Below, in pieces: positions 26,456 to 34,507 of a stretch of DNA of 64,000 nucleotides. Every line of letters starts with the position of its first letter. Position 1 is the stretch's first letter. Source of the stretch: Paracoccus aestuariivivens (lineage in GTDB: Bacteria > Pseudomonadota > Alphaproteobacteria > Rhodobacterales > Rhodobacteraceae); NCBI RefSeq assembly GCF_009711225.1, contig NZ_WMIE01000009.1, positions 1-64,000 of the forward strand. The letters are read 5' to 3'. The notes beneath the pieces are model-generated. The model worked only from the letters and a program-made list of their open reading frames with translations, made no database searches and was not told the origin of the DNA. A program made the position numbers and the translations under genes.

Positions 26456-27277
26456 ATGCAACCTCGTCCGTCCAGCCCAGGTTTTCGCCAGATGGGCATT
26501 CGCCGCTTCGGTCGCGTCAACTGGATCGGCCTTGGAACGCTTTGTCGCCGCGAGATAATGCGCTTCATGAATGTCTGGCAGCAGACCATTTTCGCGCCGC
26601 TGATGACGGCAGGATTGTTCGTTGTCGTCTTTGCGCTGGCCTTGGGGCGGGATCGCGGCGAGGTCATGGGCATGCCGTATCTGGAGTTCCTCGGGCCGGG
26701 CATCCTGATGATGACGGTGATCCAGAACGCCTTCGCCAATACCTCGTCCAGCATCATCTCGTCGAAAATGCAGGGAAATATCGTGGACACCCTGATGCCG
26801 CCTTTGTCTGCGGCCGAAATCCTGACCGGCTATCTGTCGGGGGCCGTGGTACGCGCGCTGATCGTCGCTATCGTCATCGCGCTTGGTTTGGCCCTGCTGA
26901 TCGGGCAGGGCGTCGCGCATCCGCTATGGGCGCTGAGCTTTGTGGTTCTGGGTGCGCTGCTGATGGGTGGGCTTGGGCTGCTGGGCGGCATCATCGCGCA
27001 AAAATTCGACCAGATGGCGGCGATCTCGAATTTCATCGTCACGCCGCTGTCGTTTCTGTCGGGCACTTTCTATTCGGTCGAGGCGCTTCCCCAGCCCTTT
27101 GCCACGCTCGCGCACTGGAATCCGATCTTCTATCTGATTGACGGCGCAAGATATGGCTTCTCGGGGGCGTCGGATGCGCCGCCGATGCGGGGATTGATTG
27201 TTTGCGGACTGACGGTCGCATTGGTGCTGTTCACGGCGTGGCGCTGGCTGCGCTCGGGCTATCGGATGAAGGCGTAA
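26456..27277 (+). CDS. ABC-2 type transporter permease
   Basis: A 273-residue inner-membrane protein with six hydrophobic segments, matching ABC-2 permeases. Landmarks are LCRREIMRFMNVWQQTIFAPL, MPYLEFLGPGILMMTVIQNAF, a QGNIVDTLMPPLSAAE loop and SNFIVTPLSFLSGTFYSVEALP. The C-terminal FIVTPLSFLSGTFY block is the ABC-2 signature. AAGGAG lies 5 bases before the ATG. No ATP-binding subunit is adjacent, so it must pair with one encoded elsewhere. It is divergent from gcrA. Substrate unknown. Confidence 0.87.
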   Translation: MQPRPSSPGFRQMGIRRFGRVNWIGLGTLCRREIMRFMNVWQQTIFAPLMTAGLFVVVFALALGRDRGEVMGMPYLEFLGPGILMMTVIQNAFANTSSSIISSKMQGNIVDTLMPPLSAAEILTGYLSGAVVRALIVAIVIALGLALLIGQGVAHPLWALSFVVLGALLMGGLGLLGGIIAQKFDQMAAISNFIVTPLSFLSGTFYSVEALPQPFATLAHWNPIFYLIDGARYGFSGASDAPPMRGLIVCGLTVALVLFTAWRWLRSGYRMKA

Positions 27278-27444
27278 ATTCCGTTGCGTAAGTCTGTTTT
27301 CCGCGCTATGCGACCGACATGATCAATCGGACCGCATATATCGCCCGTCCCCGACGTTGATTTTTCAACGCCTGATCCTGCCTGCCTTACCGTCATTACT
27401 GGTGCCGCCGATATAGCGGCCAATGTCTGCAAAAGGACAACTCC

Positions 27445-28617
27445 ATGATTCCGCACGTCCTGCCGACCTATAATCGCGCCAACCTTGCCTTTGAACGTGG
27501 CGAGGGAAGCTGGGCCATCGCAACCGATGGAACCCGATATCTGGATCTTGGCGCCGGGATCGCGGTGAACTCGCTGGGTCATGCCAATCCCGAACTGGTC
27601 GCGACCCTGACAGAGCAGGCCGGAAAGATCTGGCATGTTTCGAACCTGTACAACATCCCCGAGCAAGAGCGGCTTGCCGATCTGCTGATCGAGCACACCT
27701 TTGCCGATACGGCGTTCATTACCAATTCCGGCACCGAAGCAGCCGAACTGGCCATCAAGATGGTCCGCAAGTTCTGGTCCGAATCAGGCGATTCCGACCG
27801 GTTCGAGATCCTGACCTTCGAGGGGGCTTTCCACGGCCGCTCGACCGGTGCCATTGCGGCTGCTGGCTCCGAGAAGATGGTCAAGGGTTTTGGTCCGCTG
27901 ATGCCCGGCTTCCGGCAGTTGCCCTGGGGCGAAATGGAGGCGCTGAAGGCCGCGATCTCGGATCGGACCGCCGCCGTCATGGTCGAGCCGTTGCAGGGCG
28001 AAGGCGGGATTCGTCCGCTTTCGGACGCAGACCTGCGCCTGATTCGCGAACTTTGCGACCAGACCGGCGCGCTGCTGGTGCTGGACGAGGTACAGTGCGG
28101 CATGGGCCGGACGGGCAAGCTGTTCGCCCATGAATATGCCGGTATCACGCCCGATATCATGATGGTTGCCAAGGGCATCGGCGGCGGCTTCCCCCTTGGG
28201 GCGGTTCTGGCCACCGAGGCGGCGGCAAGCGGCATGGTCGCGGGGACGCATGGCTCGACCTATGGCGGCAATCCCTTGGCTTGTGCCGTCGGCGCGAAAG
28301 TCATGGAAATCATCGCCGCGCCGGAATTTCTGGCCGAGGTGAACCGCAAGGCAGGTCTGCTGCGCCAGAAGCTCGAAGGGCTGGTTGCTGCGCATCCCGA
28401 TGTCTTCGAAGGGATTCGCGGGCAAGGGCTGATGCTGGGGCTGAAATGCATCGTTTCCCCCGCCGATCTGGTGAAGGCCGGCTATGCCGAGCATATCCTG
28501 ACGGTTCCGGCCGCCGACAGCACGTTGCGTCTGTTGCCGCCGCTGAACATCAGTGACGAAGACATCGCCGAGGCGGTGGCGCGGCTTGACCGTGCCGCCA
28601 GCAGGCTTGATGCCTGA
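27445..28617 (+). CDS. argD: Acetylornithine aminotransferase
   Basis: A 390-residue PLP enzyme that makes N-acetylornithine in arginine synthesis. Features are [13 protein letters not shown], the GIAVNSLGH segment, [34 protein letters not shown] and the PLP lysine in [15 protein letters not shown]. Length matches ArgD; related ornithine or succinylornithine aminotransferases share this fold, but argF next door supports ArgD. AAAAGGA lies 8 bases before the ATG. It is followed by argF after a 234-base gap. No arginine-repressor site was recognised. Confidence 0.92.
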   Translation: MIPHVLPTYNRANLAFERGEGSWAIATDGTRYLDLGAGIAVNSLGHANPELVATLTEQAGKIWHVSNLYNIPEQERLADLLIEHTFADTAFITNSGTEAAELAIKMVRKFWSESGDSDRFEILTFEGAFHGRSTGAIAAAGSEKMVKGFGPLMPGFRQLPWGEMEALKAAISDRTAAVMVEPLQGEGGIRPLSDADLRLIRELCDQTGALLVLDEVQCGMGRTGKLFAHEYAGITPDIMMVAKGIGGGFPLGAVLATEAAASGMVAGTHGSTYGGNPLACAVGAKVMEIIAAPEFLAEVNRKAGLLRQKLEGLVAAHPDVFEGIRGQGLMLGLKCIVSPADLVKAGYAEHILTVPAADSTLRLLPPLNISDEDIAEAVARLDRAASRLDA

Positions 28618-28851
28618 GATCGGTTCTTCGGGCTTTGAAACAGGTCGAGGTCTGCCCGGTCGGGCAGGCCGATTGCCCAAGATTTTCCATGGCGCGTCTA
28701 CGCGTCCCTTTCGGAACTGCACGAGGTCGCGCGCAATGGCGCGACTCCGATGAGGTCGGGCTTAGCGCGGATCAGCGAAAACGGGCTTTGGCCTTGACCT
28801 ATTGCCGGCAACGCGGCTTCCTTGCCGGATCAATCCGAAAGACAGTAACAA
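28618..28851 (+). other. argD-argF intergenic region with hairpin
   Basis: The 234 bases between argD and argF contain no convincing gene. A stem CTGCCC / GGGCAG (28652-28657 and 28662-28667, loop GGTC) lies 34 bases past the argD stop and lacks a T-run. It may be a processing or attenuation element, or a weak terminator. A purine-poor stretch precedes the argF ATG. Confidence 0.4.
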
Positions 28852-29778
28852 ATGAATAGTTTTCTCGACATCCATACCACCGACAAGGCGGAACTGCGCG
28901 GCATGATCGATGCGGCGCGTCGGATGAAGAATGCCCGCAATGGCCAACCGAAAGGCACTCCGGATGCGGACGCGCCGCTGAAGAACCGGATGGTTGCGCT
29001 GATTTTCGAAAAACCCTCGACCCGCACACGCGTCAGCTTCGATCTGGGCGTCCGGCAGATGGGCGGGCAGACCATGGTTCTGTCCGGCAAGGAAATGCAA
29101 CTGGGCCATGGCGAAACCATCGCGGATACGGCCCGTGTGCTGTCGCGCTATGTCGATCTGATCATGATCCGGACCTTCGAAGAGGCGACCTTGCTGGAAA
29201 TGGCGGAATACGCCAGCGTTCCGGTGATCAACGGTCTGACCAACCGTACCCATCCCTGTCAGGTGATGGCCGACGTCATGACCTTCGAGGAACATCGCGG
29301 CCCCATTGCAGGCAGGAAAGTGGTCTGGTCGGGTGACGGCAACAATGTCTGTGCCAGCATGATTCATGCGGCCGGTCAGTTCGGATATGATTTCACATTC
29401 ACTGGTCCGTCGACCTTGGACCCCGAAAGCGAGGCGCTGGAGTTCGCCCGTGCGCAGGGCGTTCAGGCGATTGTCGAACGTGATCCCGTGAAGGCCGTGC
29501 AGGGTGCCGATCTGGTTGTGACGGATACCTGGGTGTCGATGCACGATCCGCAATCGGCCCGTGAGCGTCGGCATAACCAGCTGCGGGGCTATCAGGTCAA
29601 CGAGGCGTTGATGGGTCAGGCGAAAGCAGACGCATTGTTCATGCATTGCCTGCCTGCCCATCGCGACGACGAGGTGACGAGCGCGGTGATGGATGGCCCG
29701 AACTCGGTCATCTTTGACGAGGCAGAGAACCGTTTGCATGCCCAGAAGGCCGTCATGCGCTGGTGTCTGGGCGTCTGA
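28852..29778 (+). CDS. argF: Ornithine carbamoyltransferase
   Basis: A 308-residue enzyme that makes citrulline from ornithine and carbamoyl phosphate. The carbamoyl-phosphate site [12 protein letters not shown] is near residues 50-61, HPCQVMAD near 131-138, the ornithine-binding DTWVSM near 225-230 and FMHCLPAHR with the catalytic Cys near 263-271. Length is standard for the anabolic enzyme. It follows argD and precedes a double hairpin terminator. Confidence 0.95.
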   Translation: MNSFLDIHTTDKAELRGMIDAARRMKNARNGQPKGTPDADAPLKNRMVALIFEKPSTRTRVSFDLGVRQMGGQTMVLSGKEMQLGHGETIADTARVLSRYVDLIMIRTFEEATLLEMAEYASVPVINGLTNRTHPCQVMADVMTFEEHRGPIAGRKVVWSGDGNNVCASMIHAAGQFGYDFTFTGPSTLDPESEALEFARAQGVQAIVERDPVKAVQGADLVVTDTWVSMHDPQSARERRHNQLRGYQVNEALMGQAKADALFMHCLPAHRDDEVTSAVMDGPNSVIFDEAENRLHAQKAVMRWCLGV

Positions 29779-29828
29779 CGAAACTTCGCTGCCGCGATTT
29801 CCGCGGCAGGTCGGGTACGAATGGAATG

Positions 29829-29854
29829 GGCGCGGCAGGAATGCCGCGCCTTTT
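29829..29854 (+). terminator. Rho-independent terminator after argF
   Basis: GGCGCGGCA (29829-29837), loop GGAA, TGCCGCGCC (29842-29850), then TTTT. A second stem upstream, CTGCCGCG (29789-29796) with CGCGGCAG (29802-29809), lacks a T-run. The T-run ends at the stop of the convergent hlyD-type gene. Confidence 0.8.
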
Positions 29855-31245
29855 CAGTCTTCGCGGAAGGCTCGGGTGAAGTAATCGCTGAGCGGTTTCA
29901 CGAGATAGGCGAACGGACTGCGTTCGCCGGTTTTGACATAAACCTCGACCGGCATGCCGGGAACCAGATCCAGATCTTTCAGCTTGGCGCGTTCTTCGGC
30001 CGGAATGGTCACTTCGGCGCGGTAATAGGGCAGGTGGGTCGCCTGATCCACCAGCGTATCCGCCGAAATGCGGCTGAGAACTCCGTCGATCTCGGGTGTC
30101 GTGCGCGACGAGAAGGACGAGAAGCGCAATACCACCTCTTGGCCGGGATGGACCTCGTCGACATTGATCGGCGCGACGCGGGCGGCAACGACAAGCGGGC
30201 GATCCTGCGGAATGATATACATGATCGGGTCCGCCGCGCGAATGACCGAGCGTGGCGTCGTGATCTGCAATTCCTGCACGATGCCCGATACCGGTGCGCG
30301 GATCTCGAGTCTTGCGACCTGTTCGGTCAATGAACGACGGCGCTCGGCCAGTTCCAGCTCGCGGTAGCCAAGGTCGCGCAATTCGGTTTCGGCCTGTTCG
30401 CGATAGGCGGCGGATTTTTCCAGCCGCGATAGATCTATCTCGGCCAATTGGGTTTCGGCCTGAGCGCGATTCGCGGTCGTCTCGCCCAGAAGGCCGTCCA
30501 ACCGCGCTGCCTCGCGTTCCAGCGCAAGGACGCGTGACGCCTGAGCGAGGCCCTTGTCCAGCAAGGTGCGCTGGTCGCGCAGTTCTTCGGCGATGAAATC
30601 GCGTTGCTGTTGCAGGGCGGCGCTTTGGGCGTCGATGCCCTGAACCTGCGATGTGACCTGTTCGGATTGTTTCGAAAGCTGGCCCAGCGATTGGCCAAGC
30701 GTGTCGAGACGTGCGCGGAACAGGCTTGTCTGGCCTTTCAGGAGGTTGTCCAGATCGGGGCGGCTGCGTGCCTCGGAGACGAGTTCCTCGGGGAAGGTGA
30801 TCTCGGTCAGGTCGGCGCGTTCGGCCTCGAGGCGGCCGCGGCGGGCGAGGATTTCGAAATACTGCCCCTCGACGATGGCAAGTTCGGTGCCCAGCAACGC
30901 GCCATCCAGCCGGATCAGGGGTTGGCCTGCGACGACGGTTTCACCCTCGTGTGCGAGGATCTCGGCGACGACGCCGCCATCGGGATGCTGGACGACCTGC
31001 CGGCGCTGTTCGACCTCGACCTGACCCGAGGCCACGACGGCCCCTGCGATACGGGCGGTGATCGACCAGATCCCGAACCCTCCGACCAGAAGGGCAAGTG
31101 CGACCAGACCCAGGATAATCGAACCGCGTGCCGACCATTCCGGACGAGACGCCGGAGGCGCGGGCGGAAGCGGCACGCTTGCGGGACCGCTGGTTTGCGC
31201 GACCGGAATCGGCGGATTCGGGGTGGAGATGCGGGGATCGTTCAC
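29854..31245 (-). CDS. HlyD-family type I secretion periplasmic adaptor
   Basis: A 463-residue membrane-fusion protein. A Pro-rich cytoplasmic start, one transmembrane helix (SIILGLVALALLVGGFGIWSI near residues 40-60), a lipoyl-like region (QHPDGGVVAEILAHEGETVVAGQPL), a long coiled coil (about 130-320) and the family end RAPVSGIVQELQITTP and DLVPGMPVEVYVKTGERS are visible. GTG 31245 overlaps the ABC gene's stop (GTGA) and has GGAGG 6 bases upstream. With the ABC protein it bridges inner and outer membrane for one-step protein export; no TolC-type gene or RTX substrate is in the window. Confidence 0.92.
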   Translation of the reverse strand: MNDPRISTPNPPIPVAQTSGPASVPLPPAPPASRPEWSARGSIILGLVALALLVGGFGIWSITARIAGAVVASGQVEVEQRRQVVQHPDGGVVAEILAHEGETVVAGQPLIRLDGALLGTELAIVEGQYFEILARRGRLEAERADLTEITFPEELVSEARSRPDLDNLLKGQTSLFRARLDTLGQSLGQLSKQSEQVTSQVQGIDAQSAALQQQRDFIAEELRDQRTLLDKGLAQASRVLALEREAARLDGLLGETTANRAQAETQLAEIDLSRLEKSAAYREQAETELRDLGYRELELAERRRSLTEQVARLEIRAPVSGIVQELQITTPRSVIRAADPIMYIIPQDRPLVVAARVAPINVDEVHPGQEVVLRFSSFSSRTTPEIDGVLSRISADTLVDQATHLPYYRAEVTIPAEERAKLKDLDLVPGMPVEVYVKTGERSPFAYLVKPLSDYFTRAFRED

Positions 31246-32984
31246 GATACGCCTCCGCCCTGACCTTGGGTTCGGGTGATTTGTTCGGCGTTGCGTACCA
31301 TGGATTTCAGCACCTCGTCGCGTGGTCCGAAGGCGCGGCGCATGCCTTGATCCATCATCAGCAGCAGATCGCATTCGCTGATCGCGGCAGGTCTGTGAGC
31401 CATGATGATGACCGCTCCGCCGCGCGCCTTGATATTGCGGATCGCGATGTTCAATGCCGCCGAACCTTCGTTGTCCAGATTCGAGTTGGGCTCGTCCAGG
31501 ACGAAGATGACCGGATCGGCATAAAGCGCGCGGGCAAGTCCGATCCGTTGGATTTGGCCGCCTGACAGGCGCCCGCCCGTCTGGGTCACGGGCGTGTCAT
31601 AACCCAGCGGCAGGTCCAGAATCATCTGGTGCGCCGCCGCCGCCGTGGCGGCCGCAACGATGCGTTGCGGGTCGGGATTGGTGGCAAGGCGGGCGATGTT
31701 CTCGGCGATGGTGCCGTCAAACAGCGTCACCTGTTGTGGCAAATAGCCGATCAACGCGCCAAGAACGTCTGGGTCGTATTGATCCAGCGTCGCGCCATCC
31801 AGCCGGATCGAACCACCGGCAACCGGCCAAGCCGAAATCAGCGCGCGGGCTAGCGTCGATTTGCCTGCTCCGGATGGTCCGATGACGCCCAAGGCCTGAC
31901 CGGGTGCGACATCGAAGCTGACTCCGCGCAGGGTGGCGACGTTCTGTCCCGGCGGGACGACGCTGAGATTGCGGATTTCAAGGCGGGCCTGCGGCCTTGG
32001 CAGCGGTGTCCGCGCGACGGGGGGCGGGCGGCGCGACAAAAGGCCCGCGAGCCGGTTCCAGCCGTCCTGCGCGCGTTGCACCATCGGCCAGCCACCGACG
32101 ATCTGTTCGATCGGAGACAAGGCGCGGCCCATCAGGATCGACGAGGCGATCATCGCCCCCGGCGTCACCTGCTGCTTCAGGACCAGATAGGCCCCCGCCG
32201 CCAGCAGGGCGCTTTGCAGGAACAGGCGGAAACTACGCGAGAATACGGTGAAACCTGTAGCGCGGTCCTGCCCCTCCATCGCGGCTTCGGTAGCGCGGTC
32301 GCGAGCGGCCTGCCAGCGCCGGAATGTCGCGTTCCGCATACCGAGCGAGCCGATCAGCTCGCCTTCGTCGCGGAAAACATCGGACATGCGATCCGAGGTT
32401 TGCGAGGCCACCGCAGCCTTTTGCAGTGATTCGCGGCTGAGCCATTGGTTCAGCAGGGTCGTGCCAACAAGAATGAGCAGACCTGCCGTCGCCACCGCGC
32501 CAAGCAGCGGATGGAAGATGTAAACTGCGGCCAAAAAGAACGGGGCCCATGGCAGATCGAACATAGCCATCAGGACCGGAGATCCTATCAGTCGCTGCAC
32601 GGCCTCAAGATCGCGCATGCCGCCCTTGACCACCGCGTCCGAACCCGAGGCGCTGCCGTCCTGCAAGGCGGCGGTAAAGACCCGCCCCTCCATCCGTTCC
32701 TGAAAGCGTGCCGCCACGCGGGACATCACCCGACTGCGGACAAGATCAAGCACGCCCATCATCAGGAAAAGAAACACGACCAGCAGGAACAGGGCCGTCA
32801 GTGTCTCGACCGAGCGGCTTGCCAGAACGCGGTCATAGACCTGCATCATGAAAAGCGGGCCGGTCAGCATCAAAAGGTTCACGGCAAAGGAAAACAATCC
32901 GACAAAGGCGTAAAGATATCGCGCCTTGCCGCGCGCCTTGCGCAACTCGGCCTTGCCATCATGGTGCATCGGTGGCGAAGCCAT
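31242..32984 (-). CDS. Type I secretion ABC transporter (PrtD-like), permease-ATPase
   Basis: A 580-residue fused exporter. The membrane domain (about 20-310) begins YAFVGLFSFAVNLLMLTGPL with the loop MMQVYDRVLASRS, a hallmark of PrtD-like exporters. The ATPase domain has Walker A GPSGAGKSTLARALI, signature LSGGQIQRIGLARALY, Walker B VIFVLDEPNSNLD and the H-loop MAHRPAAI. No N-terminal peptidase (C39) domain is present. ATG 32984 follows AAGGAA; the frame extends to 33254 without conserved sequence. The cargo is unknown. Confidence 0.93.
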   Translation of the reverse strand: MASPPMHHDGKAELRKARGKARYLYAFVGLFSFAVNLLMLTGPLFMMQVYDRVLASRSVETLTALFLLVVFLFLMMGVLDLVRSRVMSRVAARFQERMEGRVFTAALQDGSASGSDAVVKGGMRDLEAVQRLIGSPVLMAMFDLPWAPFFLAAVYIFHPLLGAVATAGLLILVGTTLLNQWLSRESLQKAAVASQTSDRMSDVFRDEGELIGSLGMRNATFRRWQAARDRATEAAMEGQDRATGFTVFSRSFRLFLQSALLAAGAYLVLKQQVTPGAMIASSILMGRALSPIEQIVGGWPMVQRAQDGWNRLAGLLSRRPPPVARTPLPRPQARLEIRNLSVVPPGQNVATLRGVSFDVAPGQALGVIGPSGAGKSTLARALISAWPVAGGSIRLDGATLDQYDPDVLGALIGYLPQQVTLFDGTIAENIARLATNPDPQRIVAAATAAAAHQMILDLPLGYDTPVTQTGGRLSGGQIQRIGLARALYADPVIFVLDEPNSNLDNEGSAALNIAIRNIKARGGAVIIMAHRPAAISECDLLLMMDQGMRRAFGPRDEVLKSMVRNAEQITRTQGQGGGVS

Positions 32985-33137
32985 GCCGGTTTCCTTCCCT
33001 TTGCTTGGCACCGGGCTTGCCCGGATTGGTCTCAGCGCATATCCCAAAGTGGAGAAGTCGAACAGGTGGATGGCGCTGGTCGGGCGGTAAAATTCCGCTC
33101 CACATCCTGCCTTTAACAGCTGAAGGTTAGCAGAATA

Positions 33138-33869
33138 TTGAAGCGCAAGATAATCTTCACCGCCATCGTCGTTGCCGGTCTGTCGGGCTGTAGCGGACAG
33201 CCCGGAGCGGACGGCATCAACGACCCCTATGAATCGGCGAACCGTCAGGTCCACGCCTTCAATCGCGGGTTGGATTCCAACGTGGTCAAACCGCTGACAT
33301 CAGGAATGTCATCGGGGGACGATAAGCCGGGAATTGGTAGCTATGCCCTTCAGGGGATAGGAAATTTCGGCTCCAACCTTGCCGAGCCCGGCAAGGCGGT
33401 GAACCATCTGCTGCAGGGAAAACCGGAGCCTGCGGTCAAGACCACGTTCCGCTTCATGGTGAACTCGACCTTGGGGCTGGCGGGTTTTCTGGATCCGGCC
33501 GCGGCCGACTTTGCGTTGCCCGAGCAGGATACCGATTTCGGTCAAACCCTCGCTGTGTGGGGTGTACCCGAGGGGGCCTATCAGGAACTGCCGCTGCTGG
33601 GACCATCGACCGAGCGCGATACCGTGGGGCGGGTCGTCGATCTGGTCATCGATCCGATGCATGCGGTGCTGAATCTGGACGAATGGCTGATCGGGCTGGG
33701 CGCACGGGCAGTCTCAAAAGCCGGTGAACGGGCCCGATTTGGTGATTCCGTTGATTCCATCCTTTATGAAAGCGCTGATAGTTACGCTCAGACGCGGCTG
33801 ATCTGGTTGCAGCATCGCCGCCATGAACTTGGCGAGGAAGGAGACGAGATTGACCCTTATGCCGAATGA
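33138..33869 (+). CDS. mlaA: MlaA family phospholipid-transport lipoprotein
   Basis: A 243-residue outer-membrane lipoprotein (VacJ) that removes surface phospholipids and passes them to MlaC. The signal peptide ends in lipobox LSGCS (Cys near 18). Family marks are NDPYESANRQVHAFNRGLD, FRFMVNSTLGLAGFLDPA and DFGQTLAVWGVPEGAYQELPLLGPS. The start is TTG at 33138; a GAAGG lies about 11 bases upstream. It overlaps the mlaC start, so the two are coupled. The mlaFEDB genes are not in the window. Confidence 0.93.
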   Translation: MKRKIIFTAIVVAGLSGCSGQPGADGINDPYESANRQVHAFNRGLDSNVVKPLTSGMSSGDDKPGIGSYALQGIGNFGSNLAEPGKAVNHLLQGKPEPAVKTTFRFMVNSTLGLAGFLDPAAADFALPEQDTDFGQTLAVWGVPEGAYQELPLLGPSTERDTVGRVVDLVIDPMHAVLNLDEWLIGLGARAVSKAGERARFGDSVDSILYESADSYAQTRLIWLQHRRHELGEEGDEIDPYAE

Positions 33870-34455
33870 AACCCGTCGCGGATTTCTGGGACTGATCGGG
33901 GCCGGATTGGCTTTTTCGGTCACGCCCGCTTACGCATTGAATGAATCCCAGGCCGGCGCTCTGGTCCAGAAGTCGATGGACGAGGTCTATGGGGTGATCA
34001 ACTCCGGTCAGCCACCGGCGCAGATGTACAAGTCCTTCGAGGCGATTTTCGCGCGCTATGCCGATGTGGACATCATCGCCCGTTCGGCTTTGGGACCGGC
34101 GGCACGGCAGGCGAGTCCTGCCGAGTTCGCGGCCTACAAGCAGGCTTTCCAAGGCTATATCGGCCGCAAATACGGCAAGCGCTTCCGCGAATTCATCGGT
34201 TCGAAAATCGAGGTGACGGGCGCGCGTCCGGTCAAATCCTTCTACGCGGTGACGACCGTGGCCTATCTGAAAGGTCGCAGCCCGATGGAGATGGAGTGGC
34301 ATGTCTCGGACAAGTCCGGAAAGGGACGCTATTTCAATATCATCATCGAGGGCGTGAATATGCTCGCTTCCGAGCGGGCCGAGGTCAGCGCCATGTTGAG
34401 CCAGCGCAAAGGCGATATGGCGGCACTGACGGCGGACCTGCAAAAGGCGGGATGA
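33850..34455 (+). CDS. mlaC: MlaC family phospholipid-binding periplasmic protein
   Basis: A 201-residue periplasmic carrier (Ttg2D/MlaC) that shuttles phospholipids between MlaA and the inner-membrane Mla complex. It has a Tat-like signal (TRRGFLGLIGAGLAF), then FEAIFARYADVDIIARSALGPAAR, FQGYIGRKYGKRF and FNIIIEGVNML. TTG 33850 was chosen because AAGGAG (33838-33843) lies 6 bases upstream; ATG 33859 and ATG 33823 are alternatives. It overlaps the end of mlaA by 20 bases and is followed by a strong bidirectional terminator. Confidence 0.9.
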   Translation: MTLMPNETRRGFLGLIGAGLAFSVTPAYALNESQAGALVQKSMDEVYGVINSGQPPAQMYKSFEAIFARYADVDIIARSALGPAARQASPAEFAAYKQAFQGYIGRKYGKRFREFIGSKIEVTGARPVKSFYAVTTVAYLKGRSPMEMEWHVSDKSGKGRYFNIIIEGVNMLASERAEVSAMLSQRKGDMAALTADLQKAG

Positions 34456-34475
34456 GACGTTAACGGCGCCAATCG

Positions 34476-34505
34476 AAAAGGCCGGCCATAGGGGCCGGCC
34501 TTTTT
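34476..34505. terminator. Bidirectional terminator between mlaC and the PBP1a gene
   Basis: AAAAGGCCGGCC (34476-34487), loop ATAGG, GGCCGGCC (34493-34500) then TTTTT. Because the left arm starts with AAAA, the T-run works in both directions, ending mlaC and the convergent penicillin-binding protein gene. Confidence 0.9.
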
Positions 34506-34507
34506 GC

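Noticed and set aside
28618..28851. A possible small gene between argD and argF
   Set aside because: Short open frames exist but have no ribosome site, and one overlaps a hairpin; treated as intergenic.
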